Positions 40,617 to 49,955 are shown, counted from the stretch's first letter. The stretch: DNA of 64,000 nt from Actinoallomurus sp048498315 (GCA_048498315.1 JBEHYF010000008.1:4683-68682), one strand, 5' to 3'. The notes: generated from the sequence alone by a model not told the origin. Translations and numbers: made by a program.

Positions 40617-42101
40617 TCACAGGCTCTCCTGCCGCGGCATGATCACCTCGCGGATGATGAGCGCCACTGCCGCGGCGGTCGGGATGGCCAGCAGCGCGCC
40701 GACGATGCCGAGCAGCGTGCCGCCGATCAGCGCCGCGATGACCGTGACGGCCGGCTGCACGTCGACCGACCGCTTCATCACGCGCGGCTGGATGATGTAG
40801 TTCTCCACCTGCTGGTAGATGAGGAAGAACACCGCGGTGGCAACGCCGATCCAGGTGCCGGAGAAGAACGCGACCGCGGTCACCAGCACCGCCCCGATCG
40901 TCGCGCCGACCAGCGGGATCAGGTCGGTGATGGCGACCAGAAACGCCAGCGCGATCGCGTACGGCACCCCGGCGATCAACAGGAAGATGTACGAGCAGAG
41001 CCCGGCGATGAGGGAGATCAGCACGTTGCCGGCGACGTAGCCGCCGATCCGGTCGAGGATCTCATCGCCCAGCAGCGCGACCCGCGCCCGCCGCGACCGG
41101 GGCGCCAGGCGGTACACGAAGCTCGTGATGCTGGGCAGCGACGACAGGAAGTACAGGGTGAGGATCAGCACGGTCAGCGTGCTGAACACCCCGCTGATCA
41201 CCACCTGGCCGACGCCGACGATGCCGTTGGCCGCCTTGGTGCCCAGGTCCTTGCTCTGCAGCGCGCTCTGCGCCTTCTCCAGCAGGTGGTAGCGGTGGTC
41301 GAGGTCCTGCAGCCGGTGGTTGTGCTGGAGCTGTTGGAGGTAGCCGTTGCTGCTCGTGAGGTTGTGCACGAACGAGGTGAGCTGCTCCGACAGCGGCGGC
41401 ACGATCGCGAACCCGAAGCCGACGAAGAACCCGACGAGGCACAAGAACACCAGCAGCACGCCCCAGCGGCGGGAGATGCCGATCTTGGTCAGCGCCTCGA
41501 CCGCCGGGTTCAGTCCGACGGCGAGGAACAGCGAGACGACGATCAGAATGATCACCTGGCGGGCGCCGGTGATCGCCTGAACGAGGATGTAGGCGGCGAA
41601 GACACCGAGCGCGCCGGAGAAGCCGAAGACGAACGGGTTCCCGCGCATCAGCGGGCGGCCGGGACGGCCGAACGGGAACAGCGCGTCGACGCCCGCCTCG
41701 CGCTGCCGCGTCTCGATGTCGGTGACCGGATCGGCGTACCCACCGGACGCACCACCGGACGTGTCGGCGGACGTGTCGGCGGTGCCGGGCGCCACCGCGC
41801 GGTCGGCCGGCGCGCCCTGGGCGTTCCCGCCGTTCCCGCCGTCCGGGACCGTCCCACCGGGCCCGCCCGTTCGGTCCGTCCCGTCTGGGACGTCCGGGAC
41901 GTCGGAAGCCGTCACGGCCGGCACCGCGGATTGCCCTGCCGTGGATTGCCCTGGCGCGGACTGTCCTGCGGTCGCTGGTGCGGCGGCGGACGGGCCGGCG
42001 CCTTCGGCACCCTTGGCCGTGGCGGCGCCGGGGTGCCGCCTGCCCGCGGGGTCGCCGGTCTCCTCGCCCGGGCGGCTGTCGGGGGATCGTTCGGCGGCCA
42101 C
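40617..42101 (-). CDS. AI-2E-family transporter with long disordered N-terminus
   Basis: Membrane protein of 494 residues. The first 130 residues are Gly/Ala/Pro/Asp-rich and disordered with small repeats (TAGQSAPGQSTAGQSA, DVPDVPDGTDRTGGPGG). The membrane domain follows with about eight hydrophobic segments, including LILTLYFLSSLP, LVAITDLIPLVGATIGAV and IYQQVENYIIQPRVMKRSV, which define the AI-2E/PerM family. Members export small molecules or act as Na+(Li+)/H+ antiporters; the substrate here is unknown. It starts 28 bases beyond the terminator of the coiled-coil gene. Confidence 0.9.
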   Translation of the reverse strand: MAAERSPDSRPGEETGDPAGRRHPGAATAKGAEGAGPSAAAPATAGQSAPGQSTAGQSAVPAVTASDVPDVPDGTDRTGGPGGTVPDGGNGGNAQGAPADRAVAPGTADTSADTSGGASGGYADPVTDIETRQREAGVDALFPFGRPGRPLMRGNPFVFGFSGALGVFAAYILVQAITGARQVIILIVVSLFLAVGLNPAVEALTKIGISRRWGVLLVFLCLVGFFVGFGFAIVPPLSEQLTSFVHNLTSSNGYLQQLQHNHRLQDLDHRYHLLEKAQSALQSKDLGTKAANGIVGVGQVVISGVFSTLTVLILTLYFLSSLPSITSFVYRLAPRSRRARVALLGDEILDRIGGYVAGNVLISLIAGLCSYIFLLIAGVPYAIALAFLVAITDLIPLVGATIGAVLVTAVAFFSGTWIGVATAVFFLIYQQVENYIIQPRVMKRSVDVQPAVTVIAALIGGTLLGIVGALLAIPTAAAVALIIREVIMPRQESL

Positions 42102-42128
42102 GCACGCTCCTTCAACGGCCGATGATGC

Positions 42129-42164
42129 GAAAAGCCTAGAGGCGCGGGAGCCTCCAGGCTTTTC
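42129..42164 (-). terminator. rho-independent terminator after the coiled-coil gene
   Basis: GAAAAGCCTAGAGGC (42129-42143) and GCCTCCAGGCTTTTC (42150-42164) form a 15-bp stem with one mismatch and a 6-base loop. The stem itself ends in TTTTC on the minus strand. It lies 57 bases after the stop at 42221. Confidence 0.85.
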
Positions 42165-42220
42165 ACAATGAGTCAGGCGGCGGGGCCGCGGATCCGATCA
42201 GCGGAGCCGCGGCCCCCGCG

Positions 42221-43531
42221 TCACTCCTGCCACCACTCGTCGTCGTCATCGTCCTTCTTCTTCGGCTGCGCCGACGCCGACGGGACCGCGGCGGGCTTGG
42301 GAGCCGGCTTCGGCGCGGGCTTCGGCGCGGCCGGTGCGATGGCCGGCTTCTCCGGCGGAGCGGCCAGCTCGTCGCCGCCGCCGAGCGGCGCGGACACCCC
42401 GCCGATGAGCTGGCGCAGCTGGTTGAGGTGGCTGGTGATGCTGTCGCGCTGGCGCGTGAGCTCGTCCACCTGGCGCTGCGCCGTGGTGCGCATGCGCTCG
42501 GCCTCGCTCTTGGTCTCCGTGAGGAGGTGCTCGGCCTGGGCCTTCGCCTCGGCGATGATCTGCTCGGCGTTCTTGCGGGCGTTCGCGACCAGTTGCTTGG
42601 CGTGGTTGTCGGCCTCGCGGCGGGTGTGCTCGGCCTGCTGGGTCGCCTTGGTGGCGCGCTGCTCGGCGGACGCGGCCCGCTGCTCGGCCTCCGCGACGAG
42701 CTTCTGGGTCGCGCTCTGCGCGGCGGCGTGCCGCTCGGCGTCCTGCCGCTCGGCCTCCTCGCGCCGGGCCGCGAGCTGGATCTCGAACTCGGCCTCGGCC
42801 TGCGCCCGCTGCGCCTCGCTCTCCTCCAGGATGCGCTGGGCCTGGGCCCGCATCTCGTCCGCCTGCCGCTTGGCGGTCGTGAGGATCTCGTCGCGCTCCC
42901 GCTTGGTGGACGCGCGGAGCTGGGCGACCTCGCGCTCGGTGGTGGTGCGCAGCTTGGCGATCTCACGCTCGGCGCTGGCGCGCTTATCGGCGACCTCGTG
43001 GTCGGCGGTGGCGCGCAGCTTGGCCACCTCGCGCTCGGTCGTCGAGGTCAGCTCGTCGGCCGCCCGGCGGGCCGCGGTGCGCACCTCCTCGGCCTCGCGC
43101 TCGGCCGTGTTGCGCATGTCATCGCACTCACGCTGGGCGAGGGCGCGCAGCTCGGCCGCGTCGTTCTCGGTGGCGGCGCGCAGCTCGGCCGCCTCGACCT
43201 TGGCCGCGGCCTTGATCTCGTTGGCCTCGGTGCGGGCGGCCTGGACGAGCTCGGTGGCCTGCTCCTCGGCGAGCCGGAGCAGCTGCTCGATGCGGGCGCC
43301 GAGACCGGAGTAGGTCGGGCGCTCCTGCTCCTGCAGCTGCCGGTGTGCGTCGGAGAGTTCACGCTGCAACGCCTGGGCCTGCTCGCGGCTCTGACGGACT
43401 TCGGCGTCGAGCTGTTTGATGTGCTCTTCGACCTGGTGCCGGTCGTAGCCGCGCAGCACCACGTCGAACTCACGTGGGGGCGTGCTGTCTTCGAAGAAGT
43501 TGCTGAGCTGGGCGTCGATGTCGGACTGCAT
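42221..43531 (-). CDS. DivIVA/Scy/FilP-like coiled-coil cytoskeletal protein
   Basis: Filament-forming protein of 436 residues from the ATG at 43531. Residues about 15-50 (PPREFDVVLRGYDRHQVEEHI) are DivIVA-like. Residues about 98-245 consist of consecutive 11-residue (hendecad) repeats such as TTEREVAKLRA, TADHEVADKRA and SAEREIAKLRT, followed by a heptad coiled coil to about 370. A Pro-Ala-Lys linker (PAPKPAPKPA) and an acidic tryptophan tail (DDDDDEWWQE) end the protein. Scy and FilP of Streptomyces, which organise polar tip growth, have the same plan, and their genes also lie next to mce. Polarity or hyphal growth is the inferred role. Confidence 0.85.
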   Translation of the reverse strand: MQSDIDAQLSNFFEDSTPPREFDVVLRGYDRHQVEEHIKQLDAEVRQSREQAQALQRELSDAHRQLQEQERPTYSGLGARIEQLLRLAEEQATELVQAARTEANEIKAAAKVEAAELRAATENDAAELRALAQRECDDMRNTAEREAEEVRTAARRAADELTSTTEREVAKLRATADHEVADKRASAEREIAKLRTTTEREVAQLRASTKRERDEILTTAKRQADEMRAQAQRILEESEAQRAQAEAEFEIQLAARREEAERQDAERHAAAQSATQKLVAEAEQRAASAEQRATKATQQAEHTRREADNHAKQLVANARKNAEQIIAEAKAQAEHLLTETKSEAERMRTTAQRQVDELTRQRDSITSHLNQLRQLIGGVSAPLGGGDELAAPPEKPAIAPAAPKPAPKPAPKPAAVPSASAQPKKKDDDDDEWWQE

Positions 43532-43818
43532 GAGGCTCAATCCTGCTGTGACGAGACGGCTACATAAAGTGGAGGTACCAGACGAGGGCCGCGCGAGTAC
43601 TGCGTGTTACGGGGTAGGGCACGGGCGGAACCACTTCCGGCGACAGCAGCGTACTCCCGACACTGTCGTGTTGGGGGCTCAACTTTAGCCCCGGGTGGTT
43701 CGTCGTGTTTGCGAAAGCTTATGCGATGCCCGGAGAATACGTTCGGAGAACATGCCCGAGAACGCGGTACGCGCCTGCGCGGGCGCGCCCGCCGGGCTCG
43801 GAACACGCTCGTGGCGGC
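43532..43818. promoter_or_regulatory. promoter region of the coiled-coil gene
   Basis: These 287 bases hold no gene. They include an 11-base palindrome CGACACTGTCG at 43658-43668 and several AT-rich patches (43690-43745) that suit the minus-strand promoter. The epimerase stop lies at 43819. Confidence 0.35.
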
Positions 43819-44247
43819 TCAGCGCGGCCGCGGGGGAGCCTGGACCAGCTCGGTCAGCACACCGCCCATGTCCTTGGGGTGAAGAAAGGCTATCGCCGCG
43901 CCCATGGACCCGTGGCGCGGGCGCTGGTCGAGCAGACGTACGCCGGTCGCGCCGACCGCCTCCAGCGCCGCGGCCACGTCGTCCACGCCGTACCCGACGT
44001 GGTGTACCCCCTCGCCGCGTCTGGCCAGGAACTTCCCGACCGGCGTGTCCGGGTGCAGCGGCTCCAGCAACTGGACGTACGACGCACCGGCCGGACCGTC
44101 GGCGACGTGCAGCATCGCCTCTCTGACGCCCTGCTCCTCGTTGGTCTCCCGGGAGGCGACGACCAGACCGAACGTGCCCTCGTAGAACGCGATCTTCTCC
44201 TCGAGGTCGTGGCAGGCGATCCCGACGTGGTCGATCCGTGTGAGCAT
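43819..44247 (-). CDS. mce: methylmalonyl-CoA epimerase
   Basis: Vicinal-oxygen-chelate fold enzyme of 142 residues that interconverts (S)- and (R)-methylmalonyl-CoA. Two VOC halves are visible: IDHVGIACHDLEEKIAFYEGTFGL with metal ligand His7, and EGVHHVGYGVDDVAAAL. The ending FLHPKDMGGVLTELVQ is typical. The ATG at 44247 has GGGAGGG before it. It is divergent from the thiolase at 44334, sharing an 86-base promoter region, and forms a propionate/branched-chain acyl-CoA set with meaB. Confidence 0.95.
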   Translation of the reverse strand: MLTRIDHVGIACHDLEEKIAFYEGTFGLVVASRETNEEQGVREAMLHVADGPAGASYVQLLEPLHPDTPVGKFLARRGEGVHHVGYGVDDVAAALEAVGATGVRLLDQRPRHGSMGAAIAFLHPKDMGGVLTELVQAPPRPR

Positions 44248-44333
44248 GGCGCTGGCCCTCCCAACTGACGAGCATCTCCCTGTGGGTATGTTGGCAAACG
44301 TCGCCCTGCCACTGCTGTTGGAGGTCTGCTCTC

Positions 44334-45512
44334 ATGGCCGGTTCCGTCATCGTCTCGGGCGCGCGGACGCCCATCGGGCGCCTGCTCGGCTCGCTCAAGG
44401 ACTTCTCCGCTGTGGAGCTGGGCAGGATCGCCATCCAAGCCGCGCTGGAGCGGGCCGGCCTCGCCGGCGACCAGGTCGACTACGTGATCATGGGGCATGT
44501 GCTGCAGGCGGGCGCGGGCCAGATCCCGTCCCGGCAGGCGGCGGTCAAGGCCGGAATCCCGATGACCGTCCCGTCGCTGACGATCAACAAGGTGTGCCTG
44601 TCCGGGCTGGACGCGATCGCCCTGGCCGGCCAGCTCATCCGGGCCGGTGAGTTCGACGTCGTGGTGGCCGGCGGCATGGAGTCGATGACGAACGCGCCGC
44701 ACCTGCTGCCCAAGGCCCGGCACGGTTACAAGTACGGCTCGATCGAGGTGCTGGACGCCACCGCCCACGACGGCCTCACCGACGCCTTCGACGGCGTGTC
44801 GATGGGCGAGTCGACCGAGCGGTACAACGCCAAGCTGGGCATCACCCGCGAGGAGCAGGACGCCTTCGCCGCCCGCTCGCACCAGCGCGCCGCCGACGCC
44901 ATGAAGAACCGGCTCTTCGACGACGAGATCGTCCCGGTGGAGATCCCGCAGCGCAAGGGCACCCCGGTGGTCTTCGCCGCCGACGAGGGCGTGCGCCCCG
45001 ACACCACCGCCGAGTCGCTGGCCCGCCTGCGGCCCGCGTTCAGCAAGGACGGCACGATCACGGCCGGCTCGTCCTCGCAGATCTCCGACGGCGCGTGTGC
45101 GGTCGTCGTCATGTCGAAGGCCAAGGCCGAGGCGCTGGGGCTGACCCCGCTGGCCGAGATCGGCGCGCACGGCAACGTGGCCGGCCCGGACAACTCGCTG
45201 CAGTCCCAGCCGGCCAACGCGATCAAGCACGCGCTCGGCAAGCAGGGCCTCACCGTCGACGACGTCGACCTCATCGAGATCAACGAGGCGTTCGCCTCCG
45301 TCGCCATCCAGTCGATGCGCGACCTCGGCGTCGACGCGTCCAAGGTCAACGTCAACGGCGGCGCCATCGCGCTCGGGCACCCGATCGGCATGTCCGGCGC
45401 GCGCATCGTGTTGCACCTGGCGCACGAGCTGCGCCGGCGCGGCGGCGGCGTCGGCGCGGCCGGGCTGTGCGGCGGCGGCGGCCAGGGCGACGCCCTGATC
45501 CTGAGGGCCTGA
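44334..45512 (+). CDS. acetyl-CoA C-acetyltransferase (thiolase)
   Basis: Type II thiolase of 392 residues that condenses or splits acetoacetyl-CoA. The catalytic residues are Cys88 (INKVCLSGLDA), His349 (GGAIALGHPIGMSGAR) and Cys379 (GLCGGGGQGDA). NEAFASVA is also present. The gene lies between mce and meaB in the order conserved in Streptomyces. It is divergent from mce and 8 bases before meaB, so likely in one transcript with it. Confidence 0.95.
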   Translation: MAGSVIVSGARTPIGRLLGSLKDFSAVELGRIAIQAALERAGLAGDQVDYVIMGHVLQAGAGQIPSRQAAVKAGIPMTVPSLTINKVCLSGLDAIALAGQLIRAGEFDVVVAGGMESMTNAPHLLPKARHGYKYGSIEVLDATAHDGLTDAFDGVSMGESTERYNAKLGITREEQDAFAARSHQRAADAMKNRLFDDEIVPVEIPQRKGTPVVFAADEGVRPDTTAESLARLRPAFSKDGTITAGSSSQISDGACAVVVMSKAKAEALGLTPLAEIGAHGNVAGPDNSLQSQPANAIKHALGKQGLTVDDVDLIEINEAFASVAIQSMRDLGVDASKVNVNGGAIALGHPIGMSGARIVLHLAHELRRRGGGVGAAGLCGGGGQGDALILRA

Positions 45513-45520
45513 GGTCCCGG

Positions 45521-46477
45521 GTGGCACGCACCGTCGACGTCGCCGACCTGGTCGAGCGCGCCCGCAGGGGGCAGCCTCGCGCGGTCGCGCGGCTCATCTC
45601 CCTGGTCGAGAACGCCTCGCCGCAGCTCCGCCCGATCATGGCGGCGCTGAGCCCGCTGGCCGGCAGGGCGCGGATCATCGGGCTCACCGGTTCACCGGGC
45701 GTGGGCAAGTCGACGTCCACGAGCGCGCTGGTCCGCGCCTTCCGCGCGAAGGGCCTGCGGGTCGGCGTGCTGGCGGTCGACCCGTCCTCGCCGTTCACCG
45801 GCGGGGCGTTGCTCGGCGACCGGGTGCGGATGCAGGACCACGCCTCCGACACCGGCGTGTTCATCCGGTCGATGGCCAGCCGCGGCCACCTCGGCGGCCT
45901 GTCCTGGGCCGCCCCGCAGGCGATCCGGGTACTCGACGCCGCCGGCTGCGAGGTGATCCTCGTCGAGACGGTCGGGGTCGGCCAGGCCGAAGTCGAGATC
46001 GCCTCGCTCGCCGACTCCACGATCGTGCTGGTGTCGCCGGGCATGGGCGACTCGATCCAGGCGGCCAAGGCCGGGATCCTGGAGATCGCGGACGTGTTCG
46101 TCGTCAACAAGGCCGACCGCGAGGGCGCCCAGCAGGTGATCCGCGACCTGCGCAACATGATCGCCCTCGCCGGCGAGCAGGGCTGGAAGCCGCCGATCGT
46201 GCCGACCGTCGCGGTCAAGGGCGAAGGCGTCGACGAGGTCGTCGAGAAGCTCGACCGGCATCTGGCCTGGATGGAAGAGACCGGCGAGCTGCGGCGACGC
46301 CGCCTGGCCCGCGCCCGCGACGAGGTCGAGGCCATCGCGGTCACCGCGCTGCGCGAACGCATGGGCGACCTGCACGGCCACCAGCGCCTCGACGTGCTCG
46401 CCGAGAAGGTGCTCGACGGCGACTGCGACCCCTACGCCGCCGCCGACGAACTCGTCGAGGGCCTCACGACCGCCTGA
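45521..46477 (+). CDS. meaB: methylmalonyl-CoA mutase-associated GTPase MeaB
   Basis: G3E GTPase chaperone of 318 residues that gates cofactor loading and protects B12-dependent acyl-CoA mutases. The P-loop GSPGVGKS is at 57-64. AVDPSSPFTGGALLGDRVRM, the switch region ETVGVGQAEVEIA and the NKAD base-recognition motif follow, and a C-terminal dimerisation helix is present. The GTG at 45521 follows GAGG. Its client is probably IcmA at 52880, or another mutase outside the window. Confidence 0.95.
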   Translation: MARTVDVADLVERARRGQPRAVARLISLVENASPQLRPIMAALSPLAGRARIIGLTGSPGVGKSTSTSALVRAFRAKGLRVGVLAVDPSSPFTGGALLGDRVRMQDHASDTGVFIRSMASRGHLGGLSWAAPQAIRVLDAAGCEVILVETVGVGQAEVEIASLADSTIVLVSPGMGDSIQAAKAGILEIADVFVVNKADREGAQQVIRDLRNMIALAGEQGWKPPIVPTVAVKGEGVDEVVEKLDRHLAWMEETGELRRRRLARARDEVEAIAVTALRERMGDLHGHQRLDVLAEKVLDGDCDPYAAADELVEGLTTA

Positions 46478-46535
46478 GCTCTGGGTATATGACCGACGCG
46501 ATGGCGTGCCCGGCCCGGCAGCGTCGGATGACGGG

Positions 46536-48263
46536 TCACCAGGTGGCGTGCGGCGGCGTGGCGGGGTAGGCGTCTTCGGGCTCGTGGGCCGGTGCACCGG
46601 CCGGGGTACCGGTGCCGCCGGGAGGTGCGCGGTGGCCGAACTCCAGGGTCAGCATGGCGGCGCCGACGGTGGCCAGGGCGAGCCATGACGGGAACAGCAC
46701 GCTGCGCGGCACGTACCGCGGCCGGAACTTGCGGTTGAACAGATACAGCGACTCCACCTTGATCAGCGGGTCGAGCAGGTGGATCAGGCGGTATTCGCCT
46801 CGCTCCAGCGGCCCGCGCTCGGCGGTGTCGAAGAGCTCGCGGAAGGCGGCGAAGTTGAGCGAGACCTCCCGCACGCCGTGCTCGCGAGCGTACTCCACGA
46901 TGTCGACGATCATCCGCTCGTTGAGGCCGTTCGGCGAGCCGGCCGCGCGGCGCATGGCGTCCAGCGACAGGCGGCGGCCGGACGCGCTCGGCAGGTACCG
47001 CTGGAAGCCCACGGGCGTGCCGTCCGCGGCACGGGCGATCACGATCACCGGGGACTCGTGCCGCCCGGTGAGCAGGTCGTCGAGGTTCATCGAGAAACCG
47101 CGCTCCTCGGCACCGCCCATGGCCTCGGTGGCCAGCGTCCGCAGCCGGGCGCGCTCGTCCTCCGGCAGGTCGCCTTCACGCAGGATCTCGGTCGTCACGC
47201 CGGCGTTGCGGGTGCGCTGTACCGCCTGGCGGACGTTGCGCATGCTGCGTCCTCGCAACCCGAACTCGCCCGGGGTCAGCAGGACCTCGTCGCCGATGCC
47301 GATCGAGCGCATCCCGTACGGTCGCCACAGGTCCGTCAGGTCGCCGCGGGCGCCGAGCACGGCCATGCGCCAGCCGGACCGCTGCGCCAGCGCGGCGAAC
47401 TCGGCGACGGCGGCGGGGTAGGAGCGCGGGTCGCCGGCCGGGTCGCCGCCGGCGACGGCGACGCCGAACAGCACGCGGTAGCCGATGACCGCGCGGCGGT
47501 CGGGGCTGAAGACGTAGGACTTGTCGCTGCGCAGGACGAACGGTGCGAGCGTGTCGGAGCCGTCGTCATCGACCAGGCGGGCCGCCTCGGCGCGCTCCAT
47601 CTCACCGCCCGCGGGCGGGGCGGGCGACGCGGCGAGCAGCGTCATCACCACGGCCAGCAGCCCGCCGCCGCCGAGGATGCCCAGGCTCGACTCGAACCAG
47701 TGCCCGGCCGAGCCGTCGAAGCGCAGCGGCCCCGACCCGGATCCGGTCAGCCCGGCGATGATCTCGCGACCGGCGTCACCGGCCGACGGGCCCGGGCTGA
47801 TGTGGTTGCGCTCGGCGACCATCACGGCCAGGCCGTACAGGATCGCCATGCCATAGGTGATCAGGCCGGTGCGCAGCGCCGTCCGCATGCGGGCGGGCCC
47901 GGCCGTGAACTCGGCGCGGTACCGGACGAACGCCGCCAGCGCGGCGAGCAGCAGCACGAGACGCCCGAACTCCCCGGTGCCGAGCGCGTCGAGCGCGGAC
48001 AGCACGGTGAGCCCCACCACGATGTAGTAGGCGACGCGGCGGCGTAGCAGCACGCCGCGGGCGGTGGCCAGCAGGATGAGGGCCAGCAGCAGCTCCTGGC
48101 CGTCGGGGAACAGCTCGCCGACGAGCAGGTGGGCCGGGCGATCGGCGACCGGATCGCCGAGGACCGGCAGCGCGACGGCCACGGCCGCGATCCCGACGGG
48201 CAGCGCCAGCGGCCATGTCGGCCGCCGGCGGAGCGCGGACGTGCCTGTCTGCACCAAGATCAC
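46536..48263 (-). CDS. DUF2156 / phosphatidylglycerol lysyltransferase-like membrane protein
   Basis: Protein of 575 residues. Residues 1-215 hold about six hydrophobic segments; residues about 250-545 form a GNAT-like DUF2156 domain as in MprF and LysX (LRGRSMRNVRQAVQRTRNAG, IARAADGTPVGFQRYLPS, MIVDIVEYAREHGVREVSLNFAAFRELF, LYLFNRKFRPRYVPRSVLFP). MprF-like enzymes transfer lysine or alanine from tRNA to phosphatidylglycerol, lowering the membrane charge. There is no tRNA synthetase domain like that of mycobacterial LysX. The aminoacyl specificity is unknown. The start is a GTG at 48263; GTG 48254 is possible. Confidence 0.82.
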   Translation of the reverse strand: MILVQTGTSALRRRPTWPLALPVGIAAVAVALPVLGDPVADRPAHLLVGELFPDGQELLLALILLATARGVLLRRRVAYYIVVGLTVLSALDALGTGEFGRLVLLLAALAAFVRYRAEFTAGPARMRTALRTGLITYGMAILYGLAVMVAERNHISPGPSAGDAGREIIAGLTGSGSGPLRFDGSAGHWFESSLGILGGGGLLAVVMTLLAASPAPPAGGEMERAEAARLVDDDGSDTLAPFVLRSDKSYVFSPDRRAVIGYRVLFGVAVAGGDPAGDPRSYPAAVAEFAALAQRSGWRMAVLGARGDLTDLWRPYGMRSIGIGDEVLLTPGEFGLRGRSMRNVRQAVQRTRNAGVTTEILREGDLPEDERARLRTLATEAMGGAEERGFSMNLDDLLTGRHESPVIVIARAADGTPVGFQRYLPSASGRRLSLDAMRRAAGSPNGLNERMIVDIVEYAREHGVREVSLNFAAFRELFDTAERGPLERGEYRLIHLLDPLIKVESLYLFNRKFRPRYVPRSVLFPSWLALATVGAAMLTLEFGHRAPPGGTGTPAGAPAHEPEDAYPATPPHATW

Positions 48264-48325
48264 CCCGATGTATCACTAACGGCCCCGTTACCCGACTATT
48301 CCCTCAAAGCCGGGTATCGATGAGG

Positions 48326-49021
48326 TCACGGTGACGCGGTCGGCGTCACCGTGACGTGCCGGAAGCCCAGACCGCGCATCAGGTTCGTGACCATCTGCTG
48401 CGTGTTCGCGTCGGCGCGCTGGGCCAGGCCGGAGGCCTGCGCGGCGTCCTGGATCTTCTGCGCGGCCAGCACGTACAGCTCCTGCTGCCGGTCCGGGTTG
48501 GAGCTGAAGAAGTCGCCGATGCGGTCGAAAAGGCCCCTCTGCTGGGCGAAGACGTAGCTGTGCTTCGGGTCGAGGTTGGTCTTCTCCAGTTGCGCGTGCG
48601 GCAGCCGTACGGTCACCGACGTCCGGCTCTTGTCGACCGTGACCGCGCCGTCGCCGATGTGGGAGAAATCGACGTAGGCGTCGACGCTGCCGGTGCCGAC
48701 GAACAACGTCCGCTCGCCGCGGATGGCGCTCGGCAGGAACCGCGCGTCCTTCTCCAGGTCGACGATGACCTGGAAGTTCCCGGTCGCGGCCTCGTAGCGG
48801 GAGATGTTCTGGATCGAGCGCAGCACGGCCGGGCCGCTGCGATCTTTCGTCGTCTCGCCGAGCGGGTCGAGCCATCCGGGCAGCGCGTGCACCGCCTGCA
48901 GCACCGCGTAGGCCAGCGCCGCCAGCACGATCACCACAGCGATCGTGCGGACGCCCGTCCTGCGGGTTGGGCGCGTGGAGGGCGCGGAGGTCTGCGCGGC
49001 GGAGGCTTCCTGTCGCACCAT
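48326..49021 (-). CDS. DUF4230-family membrane-anchored protein
   Basis: Protein of 231 residues with a short charged N-terminus, one membrane helix (about 24-45) and an extracytoplasmic domain. The domain begins with YEAATGNFQVIVDLEKDARFLP and contains GERTLFVGTGSVDAYVDFS and the helix QQELYVLAAQKIQDAA, as in DUF4230 proteins. Function unknown. It is the middle of a run of minus-strand envelope genes and lies 62 bases upstream of the lysyltransferase-like gene. Confidence 0.75.
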   Translation of the reverse strand: MVRQEASAAQTSAPSTRPTRRTGVRTIAVVIVLAALAYAVLQAVHALPGWLDPLGETTKDRSGPAVLRSIQNISRYEAATGNFQVIVDLEKDARFLPSAIRGERTLFVGTGSVDAYVDFSHIGDGAVTVDKSRTSVTVRLPHAQLEKTNLDPKHSYVFAQQRGLFDRIGDFFSSNPDRQQELYVLAAQKIQDAAQASGLAQRADANTQQMVTNLMRGLGFRHVTVTPTASP

Positions 49022-49181
49022 CGGTCCTCATCTCTGGGAGTCGGCTAACACCCGGATTTACCCCAGAAAACGGCGAGTCACCCCGCAGACCGGCCCGACG
49101 GTCACGGGACGGCCGCCCCCAGGGGTATGCCGCAGGTCAGCCCGCGGGTCACCTGGCAGGTCGGCCCATGGAGGCCGCGGG

Positions 49182-49955
49182 TCAGCCGGCCGCTTCGGCG
49201 TGCGGTGCCACCGCCGCCTGCTCCACCTCGATCAGCGACTGACCGCGCCGGTGCGCCTCGAAGGCCGCCCGCCCGCCGCGGATGCCGAACAGCCGTTTGG
49301 ACACCAGCAGGTACACGACGAGGCCGACGTTGATGACCAGCGCCGCGGTGCGGAAAACGGTGATCCGCTCGGTCAGCTCGTAGATCTCGATCGGCAGCCC
49401 GAACGAAGTGGCGATGACCGCGAAGTACTCGCCCCAGCGCTGGAGCAGCCACAGGCCGATCCCCTCGACCAGCTCCACCACCGCGTACGCCAGCAGGCCG
49501 GCCGCGAACCAGGTGAGGGTGGTGGACTTGACCATGAAGACGTGCCGGATGGTCTCCACGATGTGGGAGTGGTCCATGTCCCAGCCGAGCTGCCCGGCCA
49601 GCGGCCTGAGCAGCGGGATGTCCTTCTCGAACACCCGCTGGATCGAGCCGCGGTGCGCGGAGAAGCGCCAGACGCCGTACGCGGCGGCAGCGATGATCAG
49701 CGCGCGGACGAGCCGCTCCAGCGCGAAGAACCGCATGACCAGCTGGTCGCGCAGCGCCTTGCCGCGCGGCACCAGCGGGGCACGGTCGGCGGGGCCGCGC
49801 CCGTGCGGCTCGCCGTGCACGTACGCGGCGCAGCGCAGGCAACGCCACGCATCGCCGGCGGGAGTCGCCACGTGCAGGCGATCGCGTAGTGCCGCCTCAT
49901 CGGGTGCGTAGGTGATGTGCCCCTTGCGGGCGCACGCCAGCAGGCTCCAGTCCAC
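49182..49955 (-). CDS. DUF2127-family membrane protein
   Basis: Protein of 257 residues, GTG start. The N-terminal 45 residues contain two CxxC-like cysteines (LACARKG; WRCLRCAAYVHG) that could bind zinc. The rest has four hydrophobic segments (about 78-98, 140-165, 180-195, 200-225) with the DUF2127 block ALIIAAAAYGVWRFS and VELVEGIGLWLLQRWGEYFAVIATS. Function unknown. Confidence 0.78.
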   Translation of the reverse strand: MDWSLLACARKGHITYAPDEAALRDRLHVATPAGDAWRCLRCAAYVHGEPHGRGPADRAPLVPRGKALRDQLVMRFFALERLVRALIIAAAAYGVWRFSAHRGSIQRVFEKDIPLLRPLAGQLGWDMDHSHIVETIRHVFMVKSTTLTWFAAGLLAYAVVELVEGIGLWLLQRWGEYFAVIATSFGLPIEIYELTERITVFRTAALVINVGLVVYLLVSKRLFGIRGGRAAFEAHRRGQSLIEVEQAAVAPHAEAAG

